Shown here piece after piece: positions 53,918-64,000 of a stretch of DNA of 64,000 bases (its first letter is position 1; each line of letters starts with the position of its first letter). The DNA lies in NCBI GenBank assembly GCA_039583875.1, contig CM077151.1:112858609-112922608 (forward strand). The letters are read 5' to 3'. Source of the stretch: Platanthera guangdongensis (Eukaryota > Streptophyta > Magnoliopsida > Asparagales > Orchidaceae). The translations under genes were made by a program, and so were the position numbers. The notes under the pieces were generated by a model. That model was not told the origin of the DNA. It was given only the letters and a program-made list of their open reading frames with translations, and searched no databases.

Positions 53918-55504
53918 TGATGGTAAAGATCAAGGCAGTGAATCGGTCGCACAAGTAATATAAAATGGGCGAGTTTTCCCAAGTATCGATCTCTCAAGGA
54001 ACACAGTAAGGTGGAGTTAATTTCGAGGAGGACTTGAGATTGAAGTCCTTAGGTCGGAGTTAACTAAGGGGGGTTTTGATATTTGCGGAAAAAGAAAGTA
54101 AAAATCCAACAACTACTCCTATGCAACGCCGCTATGCGATGCTTCGCCATGCGGGATGGAAGACTAGTCGGGCCACTATACACCGAATCACTAGGCGGAT
54201 GGCGAGTAGGCTTGCAGATGAGGTGATGAGATTGGCGGAATGAGGGTCGTGAGCACCTCTTCGCTACGCACACCACTAGCAATTGCTAGTGCAACAAGGG
54301 TGGATGGTGGTGGATGAAATATGGCGCTATTCGAGCAACTTAGGCAGTAAAATGAAATAGCAATTACATAGACATGAAACACATAACATATACAACCAAA
54401 GTGCACTTCATCAATATAAATAGATTTAAACACCAATATTCAACAAGAAAGCAAGAACAAGTCAAGAGATCGACCGAATCCGAAGTCTTGCTGAGGATTC
54501 ATGATTGGAATCGTCGGGTTGTCAATCCGCATACAAGCTCTGTCCTCAACTGCGTCCGAGGTAGAGAAGGGCTGTCATCACCTTCCAATGGCCCGTCTTC
54601 TTCGTATCACGATAGCGGACGAAAGTTGCAAGCTTCCCTTTTGCTTGTTGGTGATGGAGTCAAACCCTACTTGAAGCTCACAGATGAATGAGAAGGCCGA
54701 GAGGAAGCTCCGACTTGGATTTGGGGGTGAAAGCTTGCCCGGAGCACCTCCCTAGGGTGGAAGATGATGAAAAACGGCGGAGAAGGCGGAAAACGGCAGA
54801 GAAATGTCGAGCTCCGGATTCTTTCAGCGATTATCCCGGATTAGGGTGAGACCTGCATATTTATAGAAAACAGAAATGAATAATGCACACGATCACTGGC
54901 GCACGACCAGTGGTCGTGCGCACTATGTCCAGTGATCGTGCGCACTGGCATGGCAGATTAGGAAGAAGAACTGGGATAACGCGCACGAGCAGTGGCGCAC
55001 GACCAGTGGTCGTACGCACTAAGTTCAATGGTCGTGCGATTACCACAGACAGGACTCCAGAAAAGAGGAATCAATGCACACGATAAATGGCGCACGACCG
55101 GTGGTCGTGCGCACTAGGTCCAGTGGTCGTGCTATTACCCCAGGCAGATTTTGGAAAACGAAGAGTAGTGCGCACGATCAGGGGCGCACCACCAGTGGTC
55201 GTGCCCATTAGATCCCATGATCGTGCGCAGTATTCTTGTTTCACAACCATCCCGGAACACGCACACGACCCCTGTACCGATAGGAAAAACAAATCACTAA
55301 TCTATGCAGACATTCCAGGCAATCACAAAAAGGAGTACAAACAATAAAAGTAACAAAATACACAACCACGAGCATAAATGTGCACTTACTCAAAAAAAAG
55401 GACATAATAACAAATATGAACAAATAAAGCTCTAAAGTGAAGTGCATCAACGAGAAAACAAGCCCAGATGAGTCCAAAAATAGGTATATAAAATGGACTC
55501 ATCA
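53918..55504 (-). repeat. 5' LTR of the Athila-like element
   Basis: 1587 bp, collinear with 49112-50698. TATA-like box at 54857-54866; array at 54886-55230 with a perfect hairpin at 54899-54921 (arms GCGCACGACC and GGTCGTGCGC, loop AGT). Confidence 0.93.
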
Positions 55505-55509
55505 CTCTC

Positions 55510-56128
55510 CTCTCTCTCTCTCTCTAACTCTATAGAAAGAGAAACCTTAGGATTGAATGACGTAAAACCCTCATCTCACGGCCTTATACCAGCAAGAGTA
55601 ACTCCACACTATCAAATCTTATTTGAAATCAACGAATAGTCAATATTTGATTTAGACTTCCTGTTCTAAGCGCTACTGTCGCGCAATATCAAGCTACCAT
55701 CGTGTGGAACCTCGATCTGTGGCTTTTATAGTAAGCCCACCGTTTAAACACTCCACACAATCGCCAACACATGGCTATCAGTACCTAGCACACTACTATT
55801 GTGCAGTATCATACTACCACCGAGCGGTAGTAAATGCGATGTATCATTACGCTGGCTTCGTTGAATGGTTCCCTACTGCCACGCGGTATATTAGTACCGT
55901 CAGATGTTAGCTCACAAAGAGCTATGACAAATAAATCCACAATGATACCATTGGTGCTATAATCTTTGCACAGCCTCATCGAGCCATCCTTCTTTTTCAC
56001 GAACAGGACTAGAGCACACCAAGGCAAAGATCTCGGCCTAATAAATCCACACTGCAGCAACTCGTCGAGCTGAGTACATAACACATCCATTCTATGAGCT
56101 ATTTATCTGTAAATTCTGGGGCGTTACA
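55510..56128 (-). repeat. Tekay-type LTR fragment, right piece with outer end
   Basis: Continues 48806-49111: CTCTAACTCTATAGAAAGAG and ACCCTCATC match 13186-13245. It ends GGGGCGTTACA at 56128 (minus TGTAACGCCCC), a typical Tekay LTR start. The U3 part has short palindromes such as ACTACC, ACCGAGC, GGTAGT (55813-55831) and related units near 55670, 55790 and 55875, and an RT fragment near its end. Confidence 0.68.
55955..56090 (-). pseudogene. RT fragment inside a Tekay-type U3
   Basis: The minus strand from about 56084 encodes [19 protein letters not shown], then [19 protein letters not shown]. This matches the chromovirus RT block seen in the nested Tekay pol ([37 protein letters not shown]). 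Similarity ends after KDY. It starts only about 40 bp inside the LTR outer end and has no other pol domains around it. Confidence 0.75.
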
Positions 56129-56269
56129 ATCTTTTTTTCCAAATGTGACTCCCCCCCCCCAAGAAGGTTTTTATTATGACGCCAAAGCCGCTTCTTTACA
56201 AAATATTCTCTTCATACAGGATTTTCTGGAAGATTTGGGCTCGGCGCCCCATGTATATAGTGAATGAAC
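56129..56269 (-). pseudogene. Tat-like gag-protease linker relic, left piece
   Basis: With 63776-64000 removed from the copia insertion, the minus strand gives IYGSLYTWGAEPKSSRKSC and then MKRIF, resembling the segment after the gag of Tat/Ogre-type elements. Weak, decayed, without a catalytic motif. A C10 tract (near 56152) and stops follow. Confidence 0.4.
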
Positions 56270-57921
56270 TGTTAAATTTTCTCAAAGTGGTCAGCAAGAT
56301 AGCCCAAAACCAAATTAATATCTTCGGCACTACCCAGTTCAGACTTTGATCTAGCGGAAACCCAGGGAGCAAGCTCAACACACCAAGCACATGGAAGAAC
56401 AAGCAGATCTTTCATTCATTTACACTTCTTTACAAGGAGAGATATACGTAGCGAGACATGATTTTGCTAGTATACAAGCTACAACAGAAAGCACAAAAAA
56501 CAAGTCGGGCGGACAGCACTGGAAACCGCCGAGACTGCCAAGTTTCCAAGTCCGTCGAACCCGCCCGAGCTGCTGCAACACGCCGAATAGACATGAATTC
56601 CACCGAAGCCGCGAGGCCGCGCTGACACGCCGTTATTCGCCTACTGCTGAAGAACTGAAGAACAGACCGCTTACCCGCCTGCGCCTGGCGGACAGGTTAT
56701 TGGAACTTGCAAACGTTGAAGCAGAGAACTGACAAGCCGCAGAGCGACCTGCTGAAACCGCAGAGACCGCACACTTCCAAGTACTTGACTGAAGTGAAAG
56801 CCAAACTCCTTGCTCCTTGAAGTTACTAGTGCGACCTGCACACAGCAAACTGTCAGCTCTACTCAACCCGCGCGGACAAAAAATGCAGACCGCAGCAATT
56901 TGCCCAAGCCCCCACTTACTGTTCCCTCAGTTACTGTATACGTGCCAGGGGGGTCCTATTTATAGGCAAGGTGAGGAGTGTGGTCACCGCCCTAGAGATA
57001 GAGACACCGCTCTTGCCCACGCGCTGGAAAAACCACCGTCCGCTGAGTCCGCAAGAACTTAGCCGGTTCCAAGGATCAACCCGCCAGGAGCAAGGCAACT
57101 TTGGGAGAACCCTCAACAGTCCGCCCAGGCTATGCGGACAAGGCACCAGCCCGCAAAGCCCAAACACTGGACAGCATCCCCCTTCAGTGATTGTCCGCAC
57201 AACAAGAGGCAATCCGCATATCACCACAGCAACGCCTCCATCCGCCACAAGCCCACGACCAAAGGCAGTCCGCCCGGTCAACAGCGGACTTGGCGGATAC
57301 TGCGGATATACTGGTCTTGTCATAGAGTGTGACCAAGTACAGAACCACCAAAGGCTTAACGCGAGTACGGCGGACAAAATCCCGTCCGTCAACCATCAAG
57401 TAGGTCGCCACACTCCTCCTGAGTTAAGGCAGTCCGCAAGAACCTCGCACAACTGTCCAACGCAACAACCATCTGCCAGAATCCACACACCAGTCCGCCA
57501 TAGCAACCGCAGTGCTGTACTACCAGAGCTCGGCAAGGCCACAACCAAACTCTAAGGCCAGTCCGCAATGGCGAACACCGCGGACACGCCAGTCCGCAGG
57601 CCTCCCGCAGACAGGATCCAATCTGCCGGGTAACACGAGCTTGCAACACGGCCACTGAGCAATGTACACCAGTCTGCGAACCTGTATCCGCTGAGGACTC
57701 TCCTTGGCTAAACCAACAGCCAATGCCCTTACCGCAGATAACAGATCGGCCAGGCCTCGGACTTAATCCGCACAACCCGCTCAGAAGAACAGCCAGCTTC
57801 CACTAGACCTATTACCTGGCCGCATAACAACAGTCCGCCCAGTCCACCCAGTCTGCCGGATCGGTCCGCTCAGGCCGCCCGGCCTGCCCCATCAACCACT
57901 TCCACTTCACAAATTTCAACA
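56270..57921 (-). repeat. 3' LTR of the copia element
   Basis: Ends as above. The minus-strand TATA box CCTATAAATAGG is at 56955-56966. Upstream (57000-57900) lies a dense field of AGTCCGC/GCGGACT repeats, some paired as hairpins (57267-57290: AGTCCGC, 10-nt loop, GCGGACT). Frames readable across it are products of the repeat. Confidence 0.92.
57000..57900. repeat. AGTCCGC/GCGGACT repeat field in copia U3
   Basis: More than 20 occurrences of TCCGC or GCGGA, largely as AGTCCGCC or GCGGACA, between the LTR outer end (57921) and the TATA box (56955). CAGTCCGCC also recurs in the Tat-like LTR fragment at 31420-31970. The second LTR carries it at 62860-63740. Confidence 0.8.
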
Positions 57922-60900
57922 CTCCCCATTGAAGTGAGAAGTAGTGACAAGCCCAGCAAGCTACGCAACCGCTCAAAAGGCCCCTTCGACAGTGGCTTCG
58001 TGAAGATGTCAGCAAGATTGTCTTCACTCTGAACATGCTCGACCAAAAGAGATCCCTCCAACACCTTCTCCCTTATAAAGTGGTGATCGATCTCGATGTG
58101 CTTGGTCCTAGCGTGACACACTGGATTGTTTACCAGCTTGAGAGCACTTTCATTGTCACCCCGGAGTAAAGTTGGCCCTTGCACTTCTTCATGCACATCC
58201 TCTATAAGCCTCCTCAACCAGATGGCTTCCCGAGCAGCCAAGGCCGAAGCCTTATACTCTGCCTCCGTAGTTGAGACGGACACTGAGTCCTGCTTCTTGC
58301 TACACCACGAGATGCTAGCTGAACCGCAAGTGAACACATAACCTGAAGTTGACCTTCGATCATCCGAATCACCGCCATAGTTAGCATCCATGTATCCAAG
58401 CAAGGCAAAATCCGTGTCCCTTCTATAGAGGAGTCCCGTGTCAGAAGTTGTCTTGACATACTTCAAAATGCTCTTAGCCGCCACTAGATGAGACTTCCTT
58501 GGTTCAGCCATAAACCGACTTACTCGGCCAATAGCGTAAGCTATGTCTGGCCTATTAATCATCAGGTAGATCAAGCTCCCAACAAGAGCTTTGAACACCA
58601 AGGGATCAGGAAGAACACTTCCCTCATCTCGTCGAAGCTTCAGCCCATGTTCCAGTGGAGTAGAGCAACTCTTTCCTTCACCCATGGCGAATCGCTTCAC
58701 AATGCGATCTGCATATCCTCTTTGGTAAATGAGTATACCGCTCTTCTTCCTCTTCACTTCAAGACCGAGAAAGTGATGAAGCTTTCCCAAGTCCTTCATC
58801 TCGAAGCGTATAACAAGCTCAGCCCTGAGCCTTGCTACTTCCTCCTCCGAATCTCCTGTGATGATCATGTCATCCACATACAGTAGGACCAAGACTTGAA
58901 GCTCCCCCTTCTTCTTGACGAACAAGCTAGAATCCGAGTTGGAGGCAAGATACCCGCAGAATTGCAAATACTCTGCTATCTTCCCATACCAAGCTCTAGG
59001 AGCTTGCTTCAACCCATAGAGAGCCTTCCTGTGCTTGCAGACATAGTCTGGATGATCTTTAGAAATAAAACCAAGTGGCTGATCCATGAAGATGTGCTTA
59101 TCAATTTCTCCGTAAAGAAAAGCATTCTTTACATCATGCTGCCACATCCTCCATCCCTTGCTAGCAGCCAAGGAGATCACCACTCTAACTGAAGTCATCT
59201 TTACAACCTGACTAAATGTATCCTCATAGTCTTCTCCATACTGTTGTGAGAATCCTCGAGCAACCAGGCGAGCCTTATATCTATCAATGCTCCCATCATC
59301 CTTCTTCTTCAACTTAAACACCCACTTGCAAGTTACTGGAGTAATGCCATCAACCTTGGGCACAAGGTCCCAGGTTTCATTCTTCTTGAGAGCAGCAATC
59401 TCTTCCTTCATGGCATCATCCCACTCCTTAACTCCAGTGGCCTCGTTGAAGCTTGCAGGCTCTCGCTCATCCATAGGACCTGCAAAGAAGCAGGACACAA
59501 AGCTCACTGCATTCCCATCACAGTACCGAGCCGGAGGCTTAATAACCCTCTTCGATCTCCGAAGGGTTTGCTCCTTGCTTACTACCTCCGTTGCTTCTTC
59601 AGGCTCAACTCCTACTTGGGGCAAGCTTTGATCAATTCTCCCCCTGCTTCCTGAGCCAGAAGGCTTAGCCTCAGAGTTTGAAGCAATAAGAGTTGATGGT
59701 GAAACAACAAGCTCCTCTTCCAGGCCTTCAGCAGCCACCAAGGGTTCTTCATCAACCTTGCCACAGGTTACCTCAACTGAGCCACCTCCATACGGCGTAA
59801 GCTCGTCAAAGACAATGTCTCTTGACATCACGAACTTCTTCGTCGCAGGATCCATGCATTTCCATCACTTCTTCCGCTCATCATAGCCAACAAAGACAAG
59901 CTTCCTTGCCTTTGCATCCAGCTTAGTCCGTAAAGCATCCGGGACGTACACATAGCAGGTTGAACCGAACACCCGAAGGTGTCCCACACTTGGTTTCTCC
60001 TTCAGCAACAACTCAAAAGGAGTCTTCATGTTGATCGGGCTGAGCGGCATCCGGTTGATGACATAAGAAGCACAAGACATCCCTTTCGCCCAAAAGGACC
60101 TTGGGATGTCTTTCGCATGAAGCCAGCATTTGCAAGTCTCCGTCAGATGACGGATCTTCCGCTCTGCTACTCCATTTTATTGTGGAGTGTGAGCATAAGT
60201 GAGCTCTCGTTGGATCTCGTGCTTCCTGCAGAAGTTAGAATACTCGGAGGAAATAATCTCACTCCTGTTATCTGTTCTAAGCTTCTAGATCCGCAAGCCA
60301 AGCCGGCCTTCCACCAACTCCTTGAAATCCACAAACAAACTGAAGGCTTCTGACTTCTCCTTCAAGAAGTAAACCCAAGTATACCTTGAGTAGTCATCAA
60401 TCAGGACAAGCATGTATCTTCTTCCACCAAGGCTGGCAGTGACCGTTGGTCCCATCAGGTCGCCATTAATGCACTCCAATGGTTGCTTCCTCCTTGTTTG
60501 TGATGTATCAAACAAAAGGCAATGTGCCCTACCGTATTGACACCCCGCGCAAACATGCCCATCACCAAAGGAGGATAACTTAGGCAGACCTTTCACCAAA
60601 CTTCTACTAGCCATAGCCTTCAGCTTGTCCATTCCTACATGCCCCAGCCTCTCATGCCAGATAACAGCGCTATCGTTGGCTCTCATTCGATCAACATAAG
60701 AATTGGTTGCAAGAACAAACAAGTTCTTAACCCTCCTTCCTACATGAGCAACATCAGGCTTAACTGCTGATATGTTGCGAAGTAACCTCACGTATGTTGG
60801 CCCAAATAGAACATGATACCCAGCATCTACCACATTGGTCACAGAGAAGAGGTTCTTCTTCATGCCCAGTACGTGATACACACTCCTTAATGTGAGTGGC

Positions 60901-61997
60901 CCCTGATCACTACCCAAAGACCCAACCCCCTCTTTCTCTACTGCATAAACAGTATTATCAGCAGTGATAATAGCTTCATTACCTGAGTATGCTTGCATGG
61001 AAGAGAACTTCGAGTTGTCTCCGGTGAGGCGATGACCGCACCCGGAGTCCACGATCCACTCGCCGTTGAAGTCCTTAACAAACAAGGCACGGACACAAGT
61101 TCCTGTCATGAAAGCTTTGCCACATTCTGCTTCCTCACTCATAGAGCAAGCTTCCTCCTTTCCTGCAGCATGCCTAGGCTGTAGCTTGACCTTGCAGTCC
61201 CACTTGAAGTGCCCTCGCTGATGACACCGGTAGCACTTCAAGTTCTTCTTCCAGTCCTTTGGAGCAACGCTCCTCTCCGGCTGATATGACGTTGAAGGCT
61301 CCTTCTCACCAGCGACCTGCTTCTTCTTCTTCCCTTCTCATCCTTTCTTCTTCTTGCCTGAGAAGAGAGCTTCACTGCCTTCCTGATTGATATTAACTCC
61401 AGCCATCTGCCTTGCCAAGCTCTCCTGTGATGCAAGCAGGTTCTCAAGCTCCAGCAGAGATGGCTGAGTATCCCAACCTTGAACAGATGTTACAAAGGCA
61501 ACATACTCCTTCCACAGGCCGCAGATTATGTGCCCTTTCATCTTAGCCTCAGAGATAGGCTCATCAGGATCAAGTGCCGACAACTCAGCACACAAGCTCT
61601 TCATCTTCAGGAAGTACTTAGAGATGGTAAGGTCTCCTTGAGTTGTCCTGGCTAACTCATTCTCCAAGAAATGAAGTCGCACCACATTCTTCCTATTGAA
61701 CAACTCATCAATGGTTGTCCAAATATCAGCAACCGACTCACATCCAATGATATGATCAAACAGTTCTGGTGACACAGCCCTCTTGAGAATAAACTCCGCC
61801 TTAGCATTTGTTTTTCTCCAGAGCCAAACCTGCTCAGCAGTACCAAACGCAGCAGTCACTTCCTGTCTGTCGTCACCAACGACGACTTCCCACAGCTCCT
61901 CACCAAGAAGATAACTCTTCATGCACGACTTCCACTTCTTGAAGTTAGTCGGTGTTAAGATTTCAATACCAAGACCCCTTGCATAGCTCCCTTCCAT
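57870..61997 (-). pseudogene. pol: Copia gag-pol, one frame with four stops
   Basis: 1376 codons in a single frame from MEGSYARGLGIEILTPTNFK; stops at 61338-61340, 60285-60287, 60177-60179 and 59865-59867. Gag: LLGEELWEVVV, LHFLENELARTTQGD. CCHC knuckle CYRCHQRGHFKWDC. Protease WIVDSGCGHRLTG. GAG-pre-integrase WHERLGHVGMDKL, CAGCQYG. Integrase: [75 protein letters not shown] at about 58869-58880, LHHFLGLEVK. RNase H: GYMDANYGGD, RRSTSGYVF, STTEAEYKA, RTKHIEIDHHFIRE. All catalytic boxes look intact. The frame runs 52 bp into the 3' LTR, so the PPT lies inside coding sequence. Confidence 0.93.
57922..57931 (-). promoter_or_regulatory. Polypurine tract of the copia element
   Basis: The minus strand AATGGGGAG directly precedes the LTR start TGTTGAAATT; it is also read as part of pol (SMGSVEI). 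Confidence 0.75.
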
Positions 61998-62110
61998 TGC
62001 AACAACCGCTTGGTTAAGCCTTCAGAAGCACAGAGCACCAACACAGGTTGATCACCACTCAAGCACAAAGTAACAATACTGGTTGAAGACCGCTCAAGCA
62101 ACTGAACCTC

Positions 62111-62122
62111 CCTCTGATACCA
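62111..62122 (-). promoter_or_regulatory. Primer-binding site, initiator tRNA-Met (copia)
   Basis: The minus strand TGGTATCAGAGG matches the tRNA-iMet complement except the last base and lies directly against the 5' LTR. Confidence 0.92.
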
Positions 62123-63770
62123 TGTTAAATTTCCTTCAAGTGGTCAGCAAGATAGCCCAAAACCAAATTAATATCTTCGGCACTACCCAGTTCACACGTT
62201 GATCTAGCGGAAACCCAGGGAGCAAGCTCAACACACCAAGCACATGGAAGAACAAGCAGATCTTTCATTTATTTACACTTCTTTACAAGGCGAGGTATAT
62301 GTAGCGAGACATGATTTCGCTAGTATACAAGCTACAATAGAAATCCCAAAAAACAAGCCGGGCAGACAGCACTGGAAACCGCCGAGACCGCCAAGTCGCC
62401 AAGTCCGCCGAACCCGCCCGAGCTGCTGCAACACGCCGAATAGACACAGAGTCCGCCGAAGCCACGAGGCCGCGCAGACACACCGTTATATGCCTACTGC
62501 TGAAGAACTGAAGAACAGACCGCCGACCCGCCTGCGCCTGGAGGACAGGTTATTGGAACTTGCAAACGTTGAAGCAGAGAACTGACAAGCCGCAGAGCAA
62601 CCTGCTCAAACCGCAAAGACCGCACACTTCCAAGTACTTGACCGAAGTCAAAGCCAAACTCCTAGCTCCTTGAAGTTACCTGCACGACCTGCACACATCA
62701 AACTGACAGCTCTACTCAACCCGCGTAGACAGAAAATGCATACCGCAGCAATATGCCCAAGCCCCACTTACAGTTCCCTCAGTTACTGTATACGTGCCAG
62801 GGGGGTCCTATTTATAGACGAGGTGAGGAGTGTGGTCACCGCCCTAGAGATAGAGACACCGCCCTAGCCCGCGTGGTAGCAAAACCACTGTCCGCTGAGT
62901 CCGCAAGAACTTAGCCGGTTCCAAGGATCAACCCGCCAGGAGCAAGGCAACTTTGGGCGAACCCTCAACAGTCCGCCCAGGCTATGCGGACAAGGACCAG
63001 CCCGCAAAGCCCAAACACTGGACAGCATCCCCCTTCAGTGACTGTCCGCACAACAAGAGGCAATTCGCATATCACCAAAGCAACGCCTCCATCCTCCACA
63101 AGCCCACGACCAAAGGCAGTCCGCCCGTCCAACAGCGGACTTGGCGGATACTGCGGATACACTGGTCTTGTCATAGAGTGTGACCAAGTCCAGAACCACC
63201 AAAGGCCTAACGTGATACGGCGGACAAAATCCCATCCGCCAACCATCAAGAAGGTCGCCACACTCCTCCTGAGTTAAGGCAGTCCGCAAGAACCTCGCAT
63301 AATTGTCCAACGCAACAGCCATCTGCCGGACTCCACACACCAGTCCGCCACAGCAATCGCAGTGTTGTACTACCAGCGCTCGGCAAGGCCACAGCCAAAC
63401 TCTAAGGCCAGTCTGTAACGGCGAACGCCGCGGACACGCCAGTCCGCAAGCCTCCCGCGGACAGGATCCAATCCGCCGGGTAACACTAGCTTGCAACACG
63501 GCCACTGAGCAACGTACACCAGTCCGCGAACCTGTATCCGCTCAGGCCGCTCCATGGCTAAAACAACAGCCAACGCCCTAACCGCAGATAACAGACCGCC
63601 CAGGCCGCGAACTTAATCGCACAACCCGCTCAGAAGAACAGCCAGCTTCCACTAGACCTATCACCAGGCTGCATAACAACAGTCCGCCCAGTCCGCCCAG
63701 TCCACCGGATCGGTCCGCTCAGGCCGCCCGGCCTGCCCCATCAACCACTTCCACTTCACAAATTTCAACA
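62123..63770 (-). repeat. 5' LTR of the copia element
   Basis: 1648 bp, collinear with 56270-57921; TATA box at 62808-62817, AGTCCGC/GCGGACT field at 62860-63740. Confidence 0.93.
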
Positions 63771-63775
63771 TGAAC

Positions 63776-64000
63776 CATATATTCCTTCACTCTTGTTTTC
63801 TACACACTCGGTGATTGTATCCAACTCTCCTTATATCCCGGCATCCCACTTTTCGAGGCATTCACATTGCAGCTCTTGAGTTTTTGCCACTCCTTTCCCT
63901 TTAGCATTAGTGGAGGAATCTCCATTTTTGGGACAACAAATTCTCTAAACTTGCCGACTTTCAACAGCCTTTCAACTAGGTCTCGAAGAGCCCTGCAGTT
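63776..64000 (-). pseudogene. Tat-like gag-protease linker relic, right piece
   Basis: The minus strand from the window edge reads CRALRDLVERLLKVGKFREF and VVPKMEIPPLM, like the CxxLKxxIExLIxxGxLxxF block at the gag end of Tat/Ogre elements. A stop and frame change follow. The copia element inserted between this and 56129-56269. Confidence 0.45.

Larger units (their letters stand above)
49112..55504 (-). mobile_element. Non-autonomous Athila-like LTR element with one zinc-knuckle ORF
   Basis: Two 1587-bp LTRs (49112-50698, 53918-55504, ends TGATG and CATCA), identical flanking CTCTC at 49107-49111 and 55505-55509, a near-perfect tRNA-Asp PBS (53894-53911) and a PPT at 50699-50706. The 3.2-kb internal region has no capsid, protease, RT or integrase, only an intact 413-codon ORF. 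Equal LTR length, high LTR similarity and an open ORF make it the youngest-looking insertion in the window. It must use enzymes of another element to move. Confidence 0.88.
56270..63770 (-). mobile_element. Ty1/copia retrotransposon, complete but inactivated
   Basis: LTRs 56270-57921 (1652 bp) and 62123-63770 (1648 bp), both TGTTAAATTT...TTTCAACA, flanked by identical TGAAC at 56265-56269 and 63771-63775. Initiator tRNA-Met PBS at 62111-62122, single gag-pol frame at 61997-57870. LTRs are very similar by eye. Copia order (integrase before RT) is clear; I do not assign the lineage with certainty. Four premature stops and no frameshift inactivate it. Confidence 0.93.

Noticed and set aside
56971..57775. 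Long frames in the copia LTR (up to about 190 codons)
   Set aside because: Low-complexity products of the AGTCCGC/GCGGACT field in U3, repeated in the other LTR, without domains.

Overview
The window looks like nuclear DNA from an angiosperm, probably a eudicot; nothing in it fixes the species. I see no convincing cellular gene, tRNA or rRNA. Almost all of the 64 kb is LTR retrotransposons, many nested inside one another. Plant origin rests on the lineages (Athila-, Tat- and Tekay/chromovirus-like Ty3/gypsy; sirevirus-like and other Ty1/copia), primer-binding sites matching plant tRNA-Asp and initiator tRNA-Met, and LTRs of about 1.6-3 kb.
Layout. 1-7111: minus-strand Athila element (pol beyond the left edge, gag, PBS, 3.0-kb 5' LTR). 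7112-7468: stump of a Tekay-type LTR. 7469-8210: Tat-like LTR fragment. 8218-30130: minus-strand sirevirus-like copia relic (gag plus 5' LTR), split by a plus-strand Tekay element (8990-26908, duplication CCAAT), which is itself split in gag by a minus-strand Tekay element (11755-20638, duplication CAACT). 30131-31300: another Tekay LTR fragment. 31300-35968: Tat-like LTR interrupted by a 3.2-kb solo LTR (31976-35159, duplication GCTCA). 35969-48805: sirevirus with gag, pol, an env-like third ORF and both LTRs. 48806-56128: Tekay-type LTR fragment holding a 6.4-kb non-autonomous Athila-like element (49112-55504, duplication CTCTC). 56129-64000: Tat-like internal relic holding a complete copia element (56270-63770, duplication TGAAC).
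Most coding regions are dead: premature stops, frameshifts and lost catalytic residues. The main exception is the Athila-like element at 49112-55504. It has LTRs of equal length (1587 bp) and one uninterrupted 413-codon ORF with two CCHC zinc knuckles, but no capsid, protease, polymerase or integrase.
The most striking pattern is in the LTRs. Nearly every LTR family here carries an array of short, near-perfect palindromes in U3, in several cases ending just upstream of a TATA-like box. The palindrome sequence differs between relatives yet recurs in unrelated superfamilies: GACACG/CGTGTC in Tekay and Athila, TCGACGAA in Tekay and sirevirus, GTTGAGTGA/TCACTCAAC in a gypsy solo LTR and a copia LTR. 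Related Tekay LTRs share their R-U5 part but differ in the array. One palindrome has also entered the coding and intergenic regions of the sirevirus. This suggests exchangeable U3 modules and is the observation I would follow up first.
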